The notes: generated by a model from the sequence alone, not told the origin. Shown: positions 11,761 through 26,900, numbered from the stretch's first letter. The stretch: DNA of 64,000 bases from Owenia fusiformis (GCA_903813345.2 CAIIXF020000002.1:18800813-18864812), one strand, 5' to 3'. Made by a program: numbers and translations.

Positions 11761-14718
11761 CCCTTAATCAGTTTTTCGCTTTAAATTACCCTAAACCACG
11801 CCTCTTTTTCGATTTTTTTGTTTTTTTTACTGTAAGCCACGCCCCTTTATCATTTTTTTGCTTTAAATTACCCTAAACCACGTCTCTTTTTCGATTTTTT
11901 TTCGTTTTTATACTGTAAGCCACGCCTCTGTTTCGATTATTTCGTTTTTTTACTGTAAGCCATGCCCCTTTATCGTTTTTTCGCTTTTAATTACCTTAAA
12001 CCACGCCTCTTTTTCGATTTTTTTCGTTTTTTACGCTAAGCCACGCCCTTTGTATAATTTTTTCGCTTCCATTACCTCTCTTTTTCGATTTTTTAATTTT
12101 TTTACTGTAAGCCACGCCCCTTTATCGTTTTTTCGCTTTTAATTACCTTAAACCACGCCTTTTTTTCGATTTTTTTCGTTTTTCTAAGCTAAGCCACGCC
12201 CCCTTTATCAGTTTTTTACTTTAAATTACCCTAAACCACGTCTCTTTTTCGATTTTTTCGTTTTTGTACTGTAAGCCACGCCTCTTTTTCGATTATTTCG
12301 TTTTTTTACTGTAAGCCACGCCCCTTTATCGTTTTTTCGCTTTTAATTACCTTAAACCACGCCTCTTTTTCGATTTTTTTCGTTTTTTAAGGCTAAGCCA
12401 CGCCCTTTTTATAATTTTTCGCTTCCATTACCTTAAAACACGCCTCTTTTTCGATTTTTTTATTTTTTTACTGTAAGCCATGCCCCTTTATCGTTTTTTG
12501 CTTTAAATTTCCCTAAACCACGTCTCTTTTTCGATTTTTTTCGTTTTTATACTGAAAGCCACGCCTCTTTTTCGAATATTTCGTTTTTTTACTGTAAGCC
12601 ACGCCCCTTTATCGTTTTTTTCGCTTTTAATTACCTTAAACCACGCCTCTTTTTCGATTTTTTCGTTTTTTACGCTAAGCCACACCCCCTTTATCAGTTT
12701 CTCGCTTTAAATTACCCTAAACCACGCCTCTTTTTCAAATTTTTTCGTTTTTTTTACTGTAAGCCACGCCCCTTTATCAGTATTTCGCTTTAAATAACCT
12801 TAAACCACGCCTCTTTTTTGATTTTTTCGTTTTTTACGCTAAGCCACGCCCCCTTTATCAGTTTTTCGCTTTAAATTACCTTAAACCACGCCTCTTTTTC
12901 GATTTTTTCGTTTTTATTTTCTGTAAGCCACGCCCCTTTATCGTTTTTTTCACTTTTAATTACCTTAAACCACGCCTCTTTTTCGATTTTTTCGTTTTTT
13001 AAACTAAGCCACGCCCCCTTTGTCAGTTTTTCGCTTTAAATTACCTTAAACCACGCCTCTTTTTCGATTTTTTCGTTTTTTTTACTGTAAGCCACGCCCC
13101 TTTATCGTTTTTTTCGCTTTTAATTACCTTAAACCACGCCTCTTTTTCGATTTTTTCGTCTTTTAAGCTAAGCCACGCCCCCTTTATCAGTTTTTTACTT
13201 TAAATTACCCTAAACCACGCCTCTTTTTCGATTTTTTTTCGTTTTTGTACTGTAAGCCACGCCTCTTTTTCGATTATTTCGTTTTTTTACTGTAAGCCAC
13301 GCCCCTTTATCGTTTTTTTCGCCTTTAATTACCTTAAACCACGCCTCTTTTTCGATTTTTTCGTTTTTTACGCTAAGCCACGCCCCTTTATCAGTATTTC
13401 GCTTTAAATTACCTTAAACCACGCCACTTTCTCGATTTTTTCGTTTTTTACGCTAAGCCACGCCCCCTTTATCAGTTTTTCGCTTTAAATTACCTTAAAC
13501 CACGCCTCTTTTTCGATTTTTTTCGTTTTTATTTTCTGTAAGCCACGCCCCTTTATCGTTTTTTTCGCTTTTAATTACCTTAAACCACGCCTCTTTTCGA
13601 TTTTTTCGCTTTTTAAACTAAGCCACGCCCCCTTTATCAGTTTATTACTTTAAATTACCCTAAACAACGCCTCTTTTTCGATTTTTTTCGTTTTTGTACT
13701 GTAAGCCACGCCTCTTTTTCGATTATTTCGTTTTTTACTGTAAGCCACGCCCCTTTATCGTTTTTTTCGCTTTTAATGACCTTAAACCACGCCTCTTTTT
13801 CGATTTTTTTTCGTTTTTATACTGTAAGCCACGCCTCTTTTTCGATTTTTTTTCGTTTTTTTACGCTAAACCACGCCCCTTTATCCTTTTTTTCGCTTAA
13901 AATTACCTTAAGCCACGCCTCTTTTTCGATTTTTTTCGTTTTTTTTTTACTGTAAGCCACGCCCCTTTATCGTTTTTTCGCTTTTAATTACCTTAAGCCA
14001 CGCCTCTTTTTCGATTATTTCGTTTTTTTTACTGTAAGCCACGCCCCTTTATCGGTTTTTTCGCTTTTAATTACCTTAAACCACGCCTCTTTTTCGATTT
14101 TTTTTTCGTTTTTATACTGTAAGCCACGCCTCTTTTTCGATTTCTTTTCGTTTTTTACGCTAAGCCACGCCCCTTTTATCATTTTTTCGCTTAGAATTAC
14201 CTTAAGCCACGCCTCTTTTTCGATTTTTTCGTTTTTTTTTACTGTAAGCCACGCCCCTTTATCGTTTTTTTCGCTTTTAATTACCTTAAACCACGCCTCT
14301 TTTTCGATTTTTTTCGTTTTTTTACTGTAAGCCACGCCCCTTTATCGTTTTTTTCGCTTTTAATTACCTTACACCACGCCTCTTTTTCGATTTTTTTCGT
14401 TTTTTTTAAGCTAAGCCACGCCCCCTTTTATCAGTTTTTTACTTTAAATTACCCTAAACCACGCCTCTTTTTCGATTTTTTTCGTTTTTATACTGTAAGC
14501 CACGCCTCTTTTTCGATTATTTCGTTTTTTTTACTGTAAGCCACGCCCCTTTATCGTTTTTTCGCTTTAAATTATCTTAAACCACGCCTCTTTTTCGATT
14601 TTTTTTCGTTTTTATACTGTAAGCCACGCCTCTTTTTCGATTTTTTTTCGTTTTTTACGCTAAGCCACGCCCCCTTTATCATTTTTTCGCTTAAAATTAC
14701 CTTAAGCCACGCCTCTTT
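11761..14718 (+). repeat. satellite B array 1
   Basis: The array is built of dimers of about 80 bp. One half carries CCACGCCCCTTTATC and a Y-rich TTTTCGCTTT(T/A)AATTACC run. The other carries CCACGCCTCTTTTTCGATT and ends in ACTGTAAG or ACGCTAAG. The plus strand is strongly pyrimidine-rich. Units differ mainly in T-run length and a few half-unit variants such as TTATAATTTT or TTATCAG. Open frames inside it are translations of the repeat. Confidence 0.92.
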
Positions 14719-17700
14719 TACTGGAAATAATCAATTGCCTTGTAATGTAAAGGAACATTGTTCCTAGTTGTTTTTATTCTATTAAATAACTATTGTATTA
14801 ATAATACAATTAAAAATTGTTTAGTGCCTTTCTGAGTTCTTCATTTATATGGGAGACAATAATAATGCTTTGGAGAATATATATATAATGTATCAATTCA
14901 TACTCAACATATATACATGTATATTCAACGTTGCATGCAGTATATAGTAATATATGATTAATAAAACAATACATTAGATGATGTCAGCATCATGAGACAA
15001 AAGATGTCAACCAACTCAACAGGTGAGCTGACCATTTAATGTCTTCTTTTATTGTTATGTCGGCCACATAGGAAAAGTTCTGTAAAATTATTATACGATA
15101 ACTGTCTTGGTCTCCGTGCTTTACAAGCAACGACTCCGGATACCCAATACGTAATGTCTTTTAATGATTGATGGTTTTTGTTCAGTAGTTATATATATAT
15201 AAAATAACATAAAACTTTAGTCAAGTAGGGTAGAGGGGGGAGTAGACCTAAAAGTCAACTTGTGAACTGAAGGACAGTTTTTATTGGTTGAGTTATGTTA
15301 TCATTAATTGACAATGTTTCTTCTTTTTGTTCAAGGATTCAGCTGATAGAACCATATCTTGTATTGTGTACAGTTAAATTCAAAATAGACTAGAACAATT
15401 TATGCAAATTATTATTTCAAAATTCAAAAATTAATAATACACTTATTATTGGGAAGAAGGAGTCTTAAAAAAACGATTGTACGAACAGGGGGAGCAGTGT
15501 TACCCTTGGAGGGGGTTGAATTATGATACATTACTTGTGTTATTGCATGTAGCATGCTATATAATCTTGTATGTAACTTTGATGTAAGTCTGTATCTTTA
15601 ACTTGGCTTCAAACCCTGATGCCTTCATTGGTTAAACTTAAAGCTGGGGCTATATTTAGCAAAGCCTGGAATATGATATAAATACAGATGTTTTAGTTCT
15701 GGTAAGAGGTTCCAAGTTGAGTTATTAGGAAGAAGACCGAGAGAGCTCTAGAATCTGGGTCGAGAGGTCTGAAGTCTGAAGATCTCTCGGCCCAGGTTCT
15801 GTGCAAAGTATTGATACTGTAAAAAGAGTTGGTGCTATGAATAGAGATTGAAGCCAAGTAACTGAAGCAGACTATTGAATAAACTTGTACTTAGTGATTT
15901 AAAAAGGAAGAAATATTCTTATACAATATACTTGGATTGAACTGAATAACTGACTTGTTATGTTACACTTGATGTGATGGAGTTTGGTTTGGATGAACAT
16001 TGAACATTATAATTAGTAAACACCAACAGCTGAACTGAAGGACCATTCCACAAAAAAGTAATAGCACTTCAACAATTAATAATACAGAACCCATAAACAA
16101 TAAAACAATAAAACCCTAGAAGGTACCAGCTGCCACCAGCGTTACGTACGACTGGTCCGAAAAGTGACATTTCCTCCAGAGCACAAACTGCATCATAGAT
16201 TTAAGACGAATTAGATATAAAATATATCACGAACGGGAACATCATTCATTAAATCCATTCAAGAGCATACTCCAAAATATATACTTAAACGTCTCACAAA
16301 ATTGCAAAGGACTGGCATGTACCAGTGTGACGTACGACTGGTCGGAAAATTGACATTTCGTCTAGAGCGCAAATTGCATAAGCTACTTAAGACGAATTGG
16401 ATATTATATATCTCCCTAACTGACAAATCAATCAATACATCGCTCCTTTGGCAAACGTAAAAATATATACATAAACATCTCACAATATATCAAACTAGTC
16501 GCTGCTACCAGAGCGATGTACAGCTGGTCTGAAAATTGACATTCCGTACATAGCCCAAAGTAAATCAGACTTGTATGACAAATAAGATGCTCAATATCTT
16601 ACGAATAGAATGACCAATCAACAAGTCCTCGGTAGGGCCAATGTAACAATGTATCCTGAAACATCTCACTAAATAACAAATATCAAGCTGCCACCAGCGT
16701 TACGTACGACTGGTCCGAAAATTGACATTTCCTCCAGAGCACAAACTGCATCATAGATTTAAAACGAATTAGATATAAAAAAATATATCACGAACGGGAA
16801 CATCATTCATTAAATCCATTCAAGAGCATACTACAAAATATATACTTAAACGTCTCACAAAATTGCTAAGGACTGGCATGTACCAGTGAGACGTACGACT
16901 GGTCGGAAAATTGACATTTCGTCAAGAGCGCAAATTGCATAAGCGATTTAAGACGAATTGACAGAGAAGCCAATCGATACATCCCTCCTTTGGCAAACGT
17001 AAAAATATATACATAAACGTCTCACAATATATCAAATTAGTCGCTGCTACCAGTGTGATGTACAGCTGGTCCGAAAATTGACATTCCGTACATAGCCCAA
17101 AGTAAATCAGACTTGTATGACAAATTAGATACTCAATATCTCACGAATAGAATGACCAATCAACAAGTCCTCGGTAGGGCAAATGTAAAAATGTACCCTG
17201 AAACATCTCACTAAATAACAAATCTCATGCTGCCACCAGCGATACGTACGACTGGTCCGAAAAGTGACATTTCCTCCAGAGCACAAACTGCATCATAGAT
17301 TTAAGACGAATTAGATATAAAATATATCACGAACGGGAACATCATTCATTAAATCCATTTAAGAGCATACACCAAAATATATACTTAAACGTCTCACAAT
17401 ATTGCAAAGGACTGGCATGTACCAGTGTGACGTACGACTGGTCGGAAAATTGACATTTCGTCTAGAGCGCAAATTGCATAAGCGATTTAAGACGAATTGG
17501 GTATTATATATCTCCCTAACAGACAAATCAATCGATACATCCCTCCTTTGGCAAACGTAAAAATATATACATAAACGTCTCACAATATATCAAACTAGTC
17601 GCTGCTACCAGTGCAATGTACAGCTGGTCCGAAAATTGACATTCCGTACATAGCCCAAAGTAAATCAGACTTGTATGACAATAAGATACTCAATATCTTA

Positions 17701-20700
17701 CGAATAGAATGACCAATCAACAAGTCCTCAGCAGGGCAAATGTAATTATGAATCCTGAAACATCTCACTAAATAACAAATATCATGCTGCCCCCTTAATC
17801 AGTTTTTCGCTTTAAATTACCCTAAACCACGCCTCTTTTTCGATTTTTTTGTTTTTTTACTGTAAGCCACGCCCCTTTATCATTTTTTTGCTTTAAATTA
17901 CCCTAAACCACGTCTCTTTTTCGATTTTTTTCGTTTTTATACTGTAAGCCACGCCTCTGTTTCGATTATTTCGTTTTTTTTACTGTAAGCCATGCCCCTT
18001 TATCGTTTTTTTCGCTTTTAATTACCTTAAACCACGCCTCTTTTTCGATTTTTTTCGTTTTTTACGCTAAGCCACGCCCTTTGTATAATTTTTTCGCTTC
18101 CATTACCTCTCTTTTTCGATTTTTTAATTTTTTTACTGTAAGCCACGCCCCTTTATCGTTTTTTTCGCTTTTAATTACCTTAAACCACGCCTTTTTTTCG
18201 ATTTTTTTCGTTTTTCTAAGCTAAGCCACGCCCCCTTTATCAGTTTTTTACTTTAAATTACCCTAAACCACGTCTCTTTTTCGATTTTTTCGTTTTTGTA
18301 CTGTAAGCCACGCCTCTTTTTCGATTATTTCGTTTTTTTTACTGTAAGCCACGCCCCTTTATCGTTTTTTTCGCTTTTAATTACCTTAAACCACGCCTCT
18401 TTTTCGATTTTTTTCGTTTTTTAAGGCTAAGCCACGCCCTTTTTATAATTTTTCGCTTCCATTACCTTAAAACACGCCTCTTTTTCGATTTTTTTATTTT
18501 TTTACTGTAAGCCATGCCCCTTTATCGTTTTTTGCTTTAAATTTCCCTAAACCACGTCTCTTTTTCGATTTTTTTTCGTTTTTATACTGAAAGCCACGCC
18601 TCTTTTTCGAATATTTCGTTTTTTTTACTGTAAGCCACGCCCCTTTATCGTTTTTTTCGCTTTTAATTACCTTAAACCACGCCTCTTTTTCGATTTTTTC
18701 GTTTTTTACGCTAAGCCACACCCCCTTTATCAGTTTCTCGCTTTAAATTACCCTAAACCACGCCTCTTTTTCAAATTTTTTCGTTTTTTTTACTGTAAGC
18801 CACGCCCCTTTATCAGTATTTCGCTTTAAATAACCTTAAACCACGCCTCTTTTTTGATTTTTTCGTTTTTTACGCTAAGCCACGCCCCCTTTATCAGTTT
18901 TTCGCTTTAAATTACCTTAAACCACGCCTCTTTTTCGATTTTTTCGTTTTTATTTTCTGTAAGCCACGCCCCTTTATCGTTTTTTTCACTTTTAATTACC
19001 TTAAACCACGCCTCTTTTTCGATTTTTTCGTTTTTTAAACTAAGCCACGCCCCCTTTGTCAGTTTTTCGCTTTAAATTACCTTAAACCACGCCTCTTTTT
19101 CGATTTTTTTCGTTTTTTTTACTGTAAGCCACGCCCCTTTATCGTTTTTTTCGCTTTTAATTACCTTAAACCACGCCTCTTTTTCGATTTTTTCGTCTTT
19201 TAAGCTAAGCCACGCCCCCTTTATCAGTTTTTTACTTTAAATTACCCTAAACCACGCCTCTTTTTCGATTTTTTTCGTTTTTGTACTGTAAGCCACGCCT
19301 CTTTTTCGATTATTTCGTTTTTTTTACTGTAAGCCACGCCCCTTTATCGTTTTTTCGCCTTTAATTACCTTAAACCACGCCTCTTTTTCGATTTTTTCGT
19401 TTTTTACGCTAAGCCACGCCCCTTTATCAGTATTTCGCTTTAAATTACCTTAAACCACGCCACTTTCTCGATTTTTTCGTTTTTTACGCTAAGCCACGCC
19501 CCCTTTATCAGTTTTTCGCTTTAAATTACCTTAAACCACGCCTCTTTTTCGATTTTTTCGTTTTTATTTTCTGTAAGCCACGCCCCTTTATCGTTTTTTT
19601 CGCTTTTAATTACCTTAAACCACGCCTCTTTTTCGATTTTTTCGCTTTTTAAACTAAGCCACGCCCCCTTTATCAGTTTATTACTTTAAATTACCCTAAA
19701 CAACGCCTCTTTTTCGATTTTTTTCGTTTTTGTACTGTAAGCCACGCCTCTTTTTCGATTATTTCGTTTTTTACTGTAAGCCACGCCCCTTTATCGTTTT
19801 TTCGCTTTTAATGACCTTAAACCACGCCTCTTTTTCGATTTTTTTCGTTTTTATACTGTAAGCCACGCCTCTTTTTCGATTTTTTTTCGTTTTTTACGCT
19901 AAACCACGCCCCTTTATCCTTTTTTTTCGCTTAAAATTACCTTAAGCCACGCCTCTTTTTCGATTTTTTCGTTTTTTTTTTACTGTAAGCCACGCCCCTT
20001 TATCGTTTTTTTCGCTTTTAATTACCTTAAGCCACGCCTCTTTTTCGATTATTTCGTTTTTTTTACTGTAAGCCACGCCCCTTTATCGGTTTTTCGCTTT
20101 TAATTACCTTAAACCACGCCTCTTTTTCGATTTTTTTTCGTTTTTATACTGTAAGCCACGCCTCTTTTTCGATTTCTTTTCGTTTTTTACGCTAAGCCAC
20201 GCCCCTTTTATCATTTTTTCGCTTAGAATTACCTTAAGCCACGCCTCTTTTTCGATTTTTTCGTTTTTTTTTTACTGTAAGCCACGCCCCTTTATCGTTT
20301 TTTTCGCTTTTAATTACCTTAAACCACGCCTCTTTTTCGATTTTTTTCGTTTTTTTTTACTGTAAGCCACGCCCCTTTATCGTTTTTTTTCGCTTTTAAT
20401 TACCTTACACCACGCCTCTTTTTCGATTTTTTTCGTTTTTTTTAAGCTAAGCCACGCCCCCTTTTATCAGTTTTTTACTTTAAATTACCCTAAACCACGC
20501 CTCTTTTTCGATTTTTTTTCGTTTTTATACTGTAAGCCACGCCTCTTTTTCGATTATTTCGTTTTTTTTACTGTAAGCCACGCCCCTTTATCGTTTTTTT
20601 CGCTTTAAATTATCTTAAACCACGCCTCTTTTTCGATTTTTTTTCGTTTTTTATACTGTAAGCCACGCCTCTTTTTCGATTTTTTTCGTTTTTTACGCTA

Positions 20701-20751
20701 AGCCACGCCCCCTTTATCATTTTTTCGCTTAAAATTACCTTAAGCCACGCC
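14719..20751 (+). repeat. 6.03 kb tandem duplication, copy 2
   Basis: This is the second copy of 8688-14718. Its satellite B continues about 180 bp past the homologous end before passing into satellite A at 20936. The near-identity means either very recent duplication or an assembly duplicate. The homopolymer-only differences suit either read noise or slippage. Confidence 0.85.
16128..17791 (+). repeat. satellite A block 2 (duplicate of block 1)
   Basis: This lies at the +6,031 bp position of block 1, with no visible base change. The same three units, the same shortened unit and the same junction with satellite B are present. Confidence 0.9.
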
Positions 20752-20935
20752 TCTTTTTCGATTTCTTCGTTTTTATACACTAAGCCACGCCCCTTTATCG
20801 TTTTTTTCGCTTTAAATAACCTTAAACCACGCCTCTTTTTCGATTTTTTTCGATTTTTTACGCTAAGCCACGCCCCCTTTATCATTTTTTTCGCTTTAAA
20901 TTACCTTAAACCACGCATCTTTTTCGATTTTCTTC
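17792..20935 (+). repeat. satellite B array 2
   Basis: The unit order matches array 1, with differing T-run lengths, plus about 180 bp of extra units at the right end. It meets satellite A abruptly at 20935/20936, where a CGATTTTCTTCG segment abuts the middle of a satellite A monomer. Confidence 0.9.
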
Positions 20936-23900
20936 GAAAAGTGACATTTCCTCCAGAGCACAAACTGCATCATACATTCAAGACGAATTAGATATAAAAT
21001 ATATCACGAACGGGAACATCATTCATTAAATCCATTCAAGAGCATACTCCAAAATATATACTTAAACGTCTCAGAAAATTGCAAAAGACTGGCATGCACC
21101 AGTGTGACGTGCGACTGGTCGGAAAATTGACGTTTCGTCTAGAGCTCAAATTGCATAAGCTATTTAAGACGAATTGGATATTATATATCTCCCTAACAGA
21201 CAAATCAATCGACACATCCCTCCTTTGGCAAACGTAAAAATATATACATAAACGTCTCACAATATATCAAACTAGTCGCTGCTACCAGTGCGATGTACAG
21301 CTGGTTGGAAAATTGACATTTCGTCAAGAGCGCAAAGTAAATCAGACTTGTATGACAAATTAGATACTCAAAATCTCACGAATAGAATGAGCAATCAACA
21401 AGTCCTCGGTGGGGCAAATGTAAAAATGTATCCTGAAACATCTCACTAAATAACACATCTCATGCTGCCACCAGTGTTACGTACGACTGGTCCGAAAAGT
21501 GACATTTCCTCCAGAGCACAAACTGCATCATAGATTTAAGACGAATTAGATACAAAATATATCACGAACGGGAACATCATTCATTAAATCCATTCAAGAG
21601 CATACTCCAAAATGTATACTCAAACGTCTCACAAAATTGCAAAGGACTGGCATGTACCAGTGTGACGTACGACTGGTCGGAAAATTGACATTTCGTCTAG
21701 AGCGCAAATTGCATAAGCTATTTAAGACGAATTGGATATTATATATTTCCCTAACAGACAAATCAATCAATACACCCCCCTTTGGCAAACGTAAAAATAT
21801 ATACATAAACGTCTCACAATATATCAAACTAGTTGCTGCTACCAGAGCGATGTACAGCTGGTCCGAAAATTGACATTCCGTACATAGCCCAAAGTAAATC
21901 AGACTTGTATGACAAATAAGATACTCAATATCTTACGAATAGAATAACCAATCAACAAGTCCTCGGTAGGGCCAATGTAACAATGTATCCTGAAACATCT
22001 CACTAAATAACAAATATCATGCTTCCACCAGCGTTACGTACGACTGGTCCGAAAATTGACATTTCCTCCAGAGCACAAACTGCATCATAGATTTAAGACG
22101 AATTAGATATAAAATATATCGCGAACGGGAACATCATTCGTTGAAGCCATTCAAGAGCAAACTCCAAAATATATACTTAAACGTCTCACAAAATTGCAAA
22201 GGACTGGCATGTCCCAGTGTGACGTGCGACTGGTCGGAAAATTGACATTTCGTCAAGAGCGCAAATTGCATAAGCGATTTAAGACGAATTGGATATTATA
22301 TATCTCCCTAACAGACAAATCAATCAATACTCCCTCCTTTGGCAAACGTAAACATATACATAAACGTCTCACAATATATCAAACTAGTCGCTGCTACCAG
22401 TGCGATGTACAGCTGGTTGGAAAATTGACATTTCGTCAAGAGCGCAAATTGCATAAGCGATTTAAGACGAATTGGATATTATATATCCCCCTAACAGAGA
22501 AGTCAATCGATACATCCCTCCTTTGGCAAACGTAAAAATATATACATAAACGTCTCACAATATATCAAACTAGTCGCTGCTACCAGTGCGATGTACAGCT
22601 GGTCCGAAAATTAACATTCCGTATAAAGCCCAAAGTAAATCAGTCTTGTATGGCAAATTAGATACTCAATATCTCACGAATGGAATGACCAATCAACAAG
22701 TCCTCGGTAGGGCAAATGTTAGAATGTATCCTGAAACATCTCACTAAATAACAAATCTCATGCTGCCACCAGCGTTATGTACGACTGGTCCGAAAATTGA
22801 CATTTCCTCCAGAGCAGAAACTGCATCATAGATTTAAGACGAATTAGATATAAAATATATCGCGAACGGGAACATCATTCGTTGAAGCCATTTACGAGCA
22901 TACTCCAAAATATATACTTAAATGTCTCACAAAATTGCAAAGGACTGGCATGTACCAGTGTGACGTACGACTGGTCGGAAAATTGACATTTCGTCAAGTG
23001 CGCAAATTGCATAAGCGATTTAAGACGAATTGGATATTATATATCTCCCTAACAGACAAATCAATCAATACTCCCTCCTTTGGCAAAAGTAAAAATATAT
23101 ACATAAACGTCTCACAATATATCAAACTAGTCGCTGCTACCAGTGCGATGTACAGCTGGTGGGAAAATTGACATTTCATCAAGAGCGCAAATTGCATAAG
23201 CGATTTAAGACGAATTGGATATTATATATCCCCCTAACAGAGAAGTCAATCGATACATCCCTCCTTTGGCAAACGTAAAAATATATACATAAACGTCTCA
23301 CAATATATCAAACTAGTCGCTGCTACCAGTGCGATGTACAGCTGGTCCGAAAATTGACATTCCGTATAAAGCCCAAAGTAAATCAGTCTTGTATGACAAA
23401 TTAGATACTCAATATCTCACGAATAGAATGACCAATCAACAAGTCCTCGGCAGGGCAAATGTAAAAATGTATCCTGAAACATCTCAAAAAATAACAAATA
23501 TCAAGCTGCCACCAGCGTTACGTACGACTGGTCCGAAAAGTGACATTTCCTCCAGAGCACAAACTGCATCATAGATTTAAAACGAATTAGATATAAAAAA
23601 AAATATATCACGAACGGGAACATCATTCATTGAATCTATTCAAGAGCATAATTCAAAATATATACTTAAACGTCTCACAAAATTGCAAAGGACTGGCATG
23701 TACCAGTGTGACGTACAACTGGTCCAAAAATTGACATTTCGTCAAGAGCGCAAATTGCATTAGCGATTTAAGACGAATTGGATATATATATCCCCCTAAC
23801 AGAGAAGTCAATCGATACATCCCTCCTTTGCAAACGTAAAAATATATACATAAACGTCTCACAATATATCAAACTAGTCGCTGCTAACAGTGCGATGTAC

Positions 23901-26900
23901 AGCTGGTCCGAATATTGACATTCCGTACAAAGCCCAAAGTAAACCAGATTTGTATGACAAATAAGATACTCAATATCTTACGAATAGAATGACCAATCGA
24001 CAAGTCCTCAGTAGGGCAAATGTAAAAATGTATCCTGAATCATCTCACTAAACAACAAATATCATGCTTCCACCAGCGTTACGTACGACTGGTCCGAAAA
24101 TTGACATTTCCTCCAGAGCACAACCTGCATCATAGATTTAAGACGAATTAGATATAAAATATATCACGAACGGTAACATCATTCATTAAATCCATTCAAG
24201 AGCATACTCCAAAATATATACTTAAACGGCTCACAAAATTGCAAAGGACTGGCATGTACCAGTGTGACGTACGACTGGTTTGAAAATTGACATTTCGTCT
24301 AGAGCGCAAATTGCATAAGCTATTTAAGACGAATTGGATATTATATATCTCCCTTACAGACAAATCAATCAATACATCCCTCCTTTGGCAAACGTAAAAA
24401 TATATACATAAACGTCTCACTATATATCAAACTAGTCGCTGCTACCAGTGCGATGTACAGCTGGTCGGAAAATTGACATTTCGTTAAGAGCGCAAATTGC
24501 ATAAGCGATTTAAGACGAATTGGATATTATATATCCCCCTAACAGAGAAGTCAATCGATAAACCCCTCCTTTGGCAAACTTAAAAATATATACATAAACG
24601 TCTCACAATATATCAAACTAGTTGCTGCTACCAGTGCGATGTACAGCTGGTCCGAAAATTGACATTCCGTACAAAGCCCAAAGTAAATCAGACTTGTATG
24701 ACAAATTAGATACTCAATATCTCACGAATAGAATGAGCAATCAACAAGTCCTCGGTAGTGCATACTCCAAAATACATACTTAAACGTCTCACAAAATTGA
24801 AAAGGACTGGTATGTACCAGTGTGACGTACGACCGGTCGGAAAATTGACATTTCGTCTAAAGCGCAAATTGCATAAGCGATTTGAGACGAATTGGATATT
24901 ATATATCTCTCTAACAGACAAATTAATCGATACATCCCTCCTTTGGCAAACGTAAAAATATATACATAAACGTCTCACAATATATCAAACTAGTCGCTGC
25001 TACCAGTGCGCTGTACAGCTAGTCCGAAAATTGACATTCCGTACAAAGCCCAAAGTAAATCAGACTTGTATGACAAATTAGATACTCAATATCTCATGAA
25101 TAGAATGAACAATCAACAAGTCCTCGGTAGGGCAAATGTAAAAATGTATCCTGAAACATCTCTCTAAATAACAAATCTCATGCTGCCACCAGCGTTACGT
25201 ACGACTGGTCCGAAAAGTGACATTTCCTCCAGAGCACAAACTGCATCATACATTTAAGACGAATTAGATATAAAATATATCACGAACGGGAACATCATTC
25301 ATTAAATCTATTCAAGAGCATACTCCAAAATATATACTTAAACGTCTCAGAAAATTGCAAAGGACTGGCATGCACCAGTGTGACGTGCGACTGGTCGGAA
25401 AATTGACGTTTCGTCTAGAGCTCAAATTGCATAAGCTATTTAAGACGAATTGGATATTATATATCTCCCTAACAGACAAATCAATCGACACATCCCTCCT
25501 TTGGCAAACGTAAAAATATATACATAAACGTCTCACAATATATCAAACTAGTCGCTGCTACCAGTGCGATGTACAGTTGGTCCGAAAATTGACATTCCGT
25601 ACATAGCCCAAAGTAAATCAGACTTGTATGACAAATAAGATACTCAATATCTTACGAATAGAATGACCAATCATTTAGTCCTCGGTAGGGCAAATGTAAA
25701 AATGTATCCTGAAACATCTCACTAAATAACAAATATCATGCTGCCACCAGCGTTGCGTACGACTGGTCCGAAAATTGACATTTCCTCCAGAGCACAAACT
25801 ACATCATAGATTTAAGACGAATTAGATATAAAATATATCACGAACGGGAACATCTTTCATTTAATCCATTCAAGAGCATACTCCAAAATATATACTTAAA
25901 CGTCTCACAAAATTGCAAAGGACTGGCATGTACCAGTGTAACGTACGACTGGTCGGAAAATTGACATTTCGTCAAGAGCGCAAATTGCATAAGCGATTAA
26001 GACGAACTGGCGATAATATATCCCCCTATTATAACAGAGAAGTCAATCAATACATCCCTCCTTTGGCAAACGCAAAAATATATACATAAACGTCTTCACA
26101 ATATATCAAACTAGTAGCTGCTACCAGTGCGATGTACAGCTGGTCGGAAAATTGACATTTCGTTAAGAGCGCAAATTGCATTAGCGATTTAAGACGAATT
26201 GGATTATTATATATCTCCCTAACAGACAAATCAATCGATACATTCCTTCTTTGGCAAACGTAGAAATATATACATAAACGTCTCACAATATATCAAACTA
26301 GTCGCTGCTACCAGTGCGATGTACAGCTGGTCCGAAAATTGACTTTCCGTACATAGCCGAAAGTAAATCAGACTTGTATGACAAATAAGATACTCAATAT
26401 CTTACGAATAGAATGACCAATCAACAAGTCCTCGGCAGGGCAAATGTAAAAATGTATCCTGAAACATCTCAAAAATAACAAATATCAAGCTGCCACCAGC
26501 GTTACGTACGACTGGTCCGAAAATTGACATTTCCTCCAGAGCACAAACTGCATCATAGATTTAAAACGAATTAGATATAAAAAAAATATATCACGAACGG
26601 GAACATCATTCATTAAATCCATTCAAGAGCATACTCCAAAATATATACTTAAACGTTTCACAAAATTGCAAAAGACTGGCATGTACCAGTGAGACGTACG
26701 ACTGGTCGGAAAATTGACATTTCGTCAAGAGCGCAAATTGCATAAGCGATTTAAGACGAATTGGATATTATATATCCCCCTAACAGAGAAGCCAATCGAT
26801 ACATCCCTCCTTTGGCAAACGTAAAAATATATACATAAACGTCTCACAATATATCAAATTAGTCGCTGCTACCAGTGCGATGTACAGCTGGTCCGAAAAT

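Larger units (their letters stand above)
8688..14718 (+). repeat. 6.03 kb tandem duplication, copy 1
   Basis: This copy consists of a 1.4 kb flank (8688-10097), satellite A (to about 11760) and satellite B (to 14718). The next copy starts at 14719 at a constant offset of 6,031 bp. Across the flank and satellite A I saw no base difference between copies. Satellite B differs only in the length of T runs. The left breakpoint lies in non-repetitive DNA and the right one inside satellite B. Confidence 0.9.

Noticed and set aside
11761-14718. CRISPR-like regular spacing
   Set aside because: The segments between repeats are not unique spacers; they are part of the same satellite unit. The genome is eukaryotic.
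12503-20885. Lys/Glu/Trp-rich repetitive open frames
   Set aside because: They are translations of the T-rich satellite B on the minus strand; frames shift with every T-run change.
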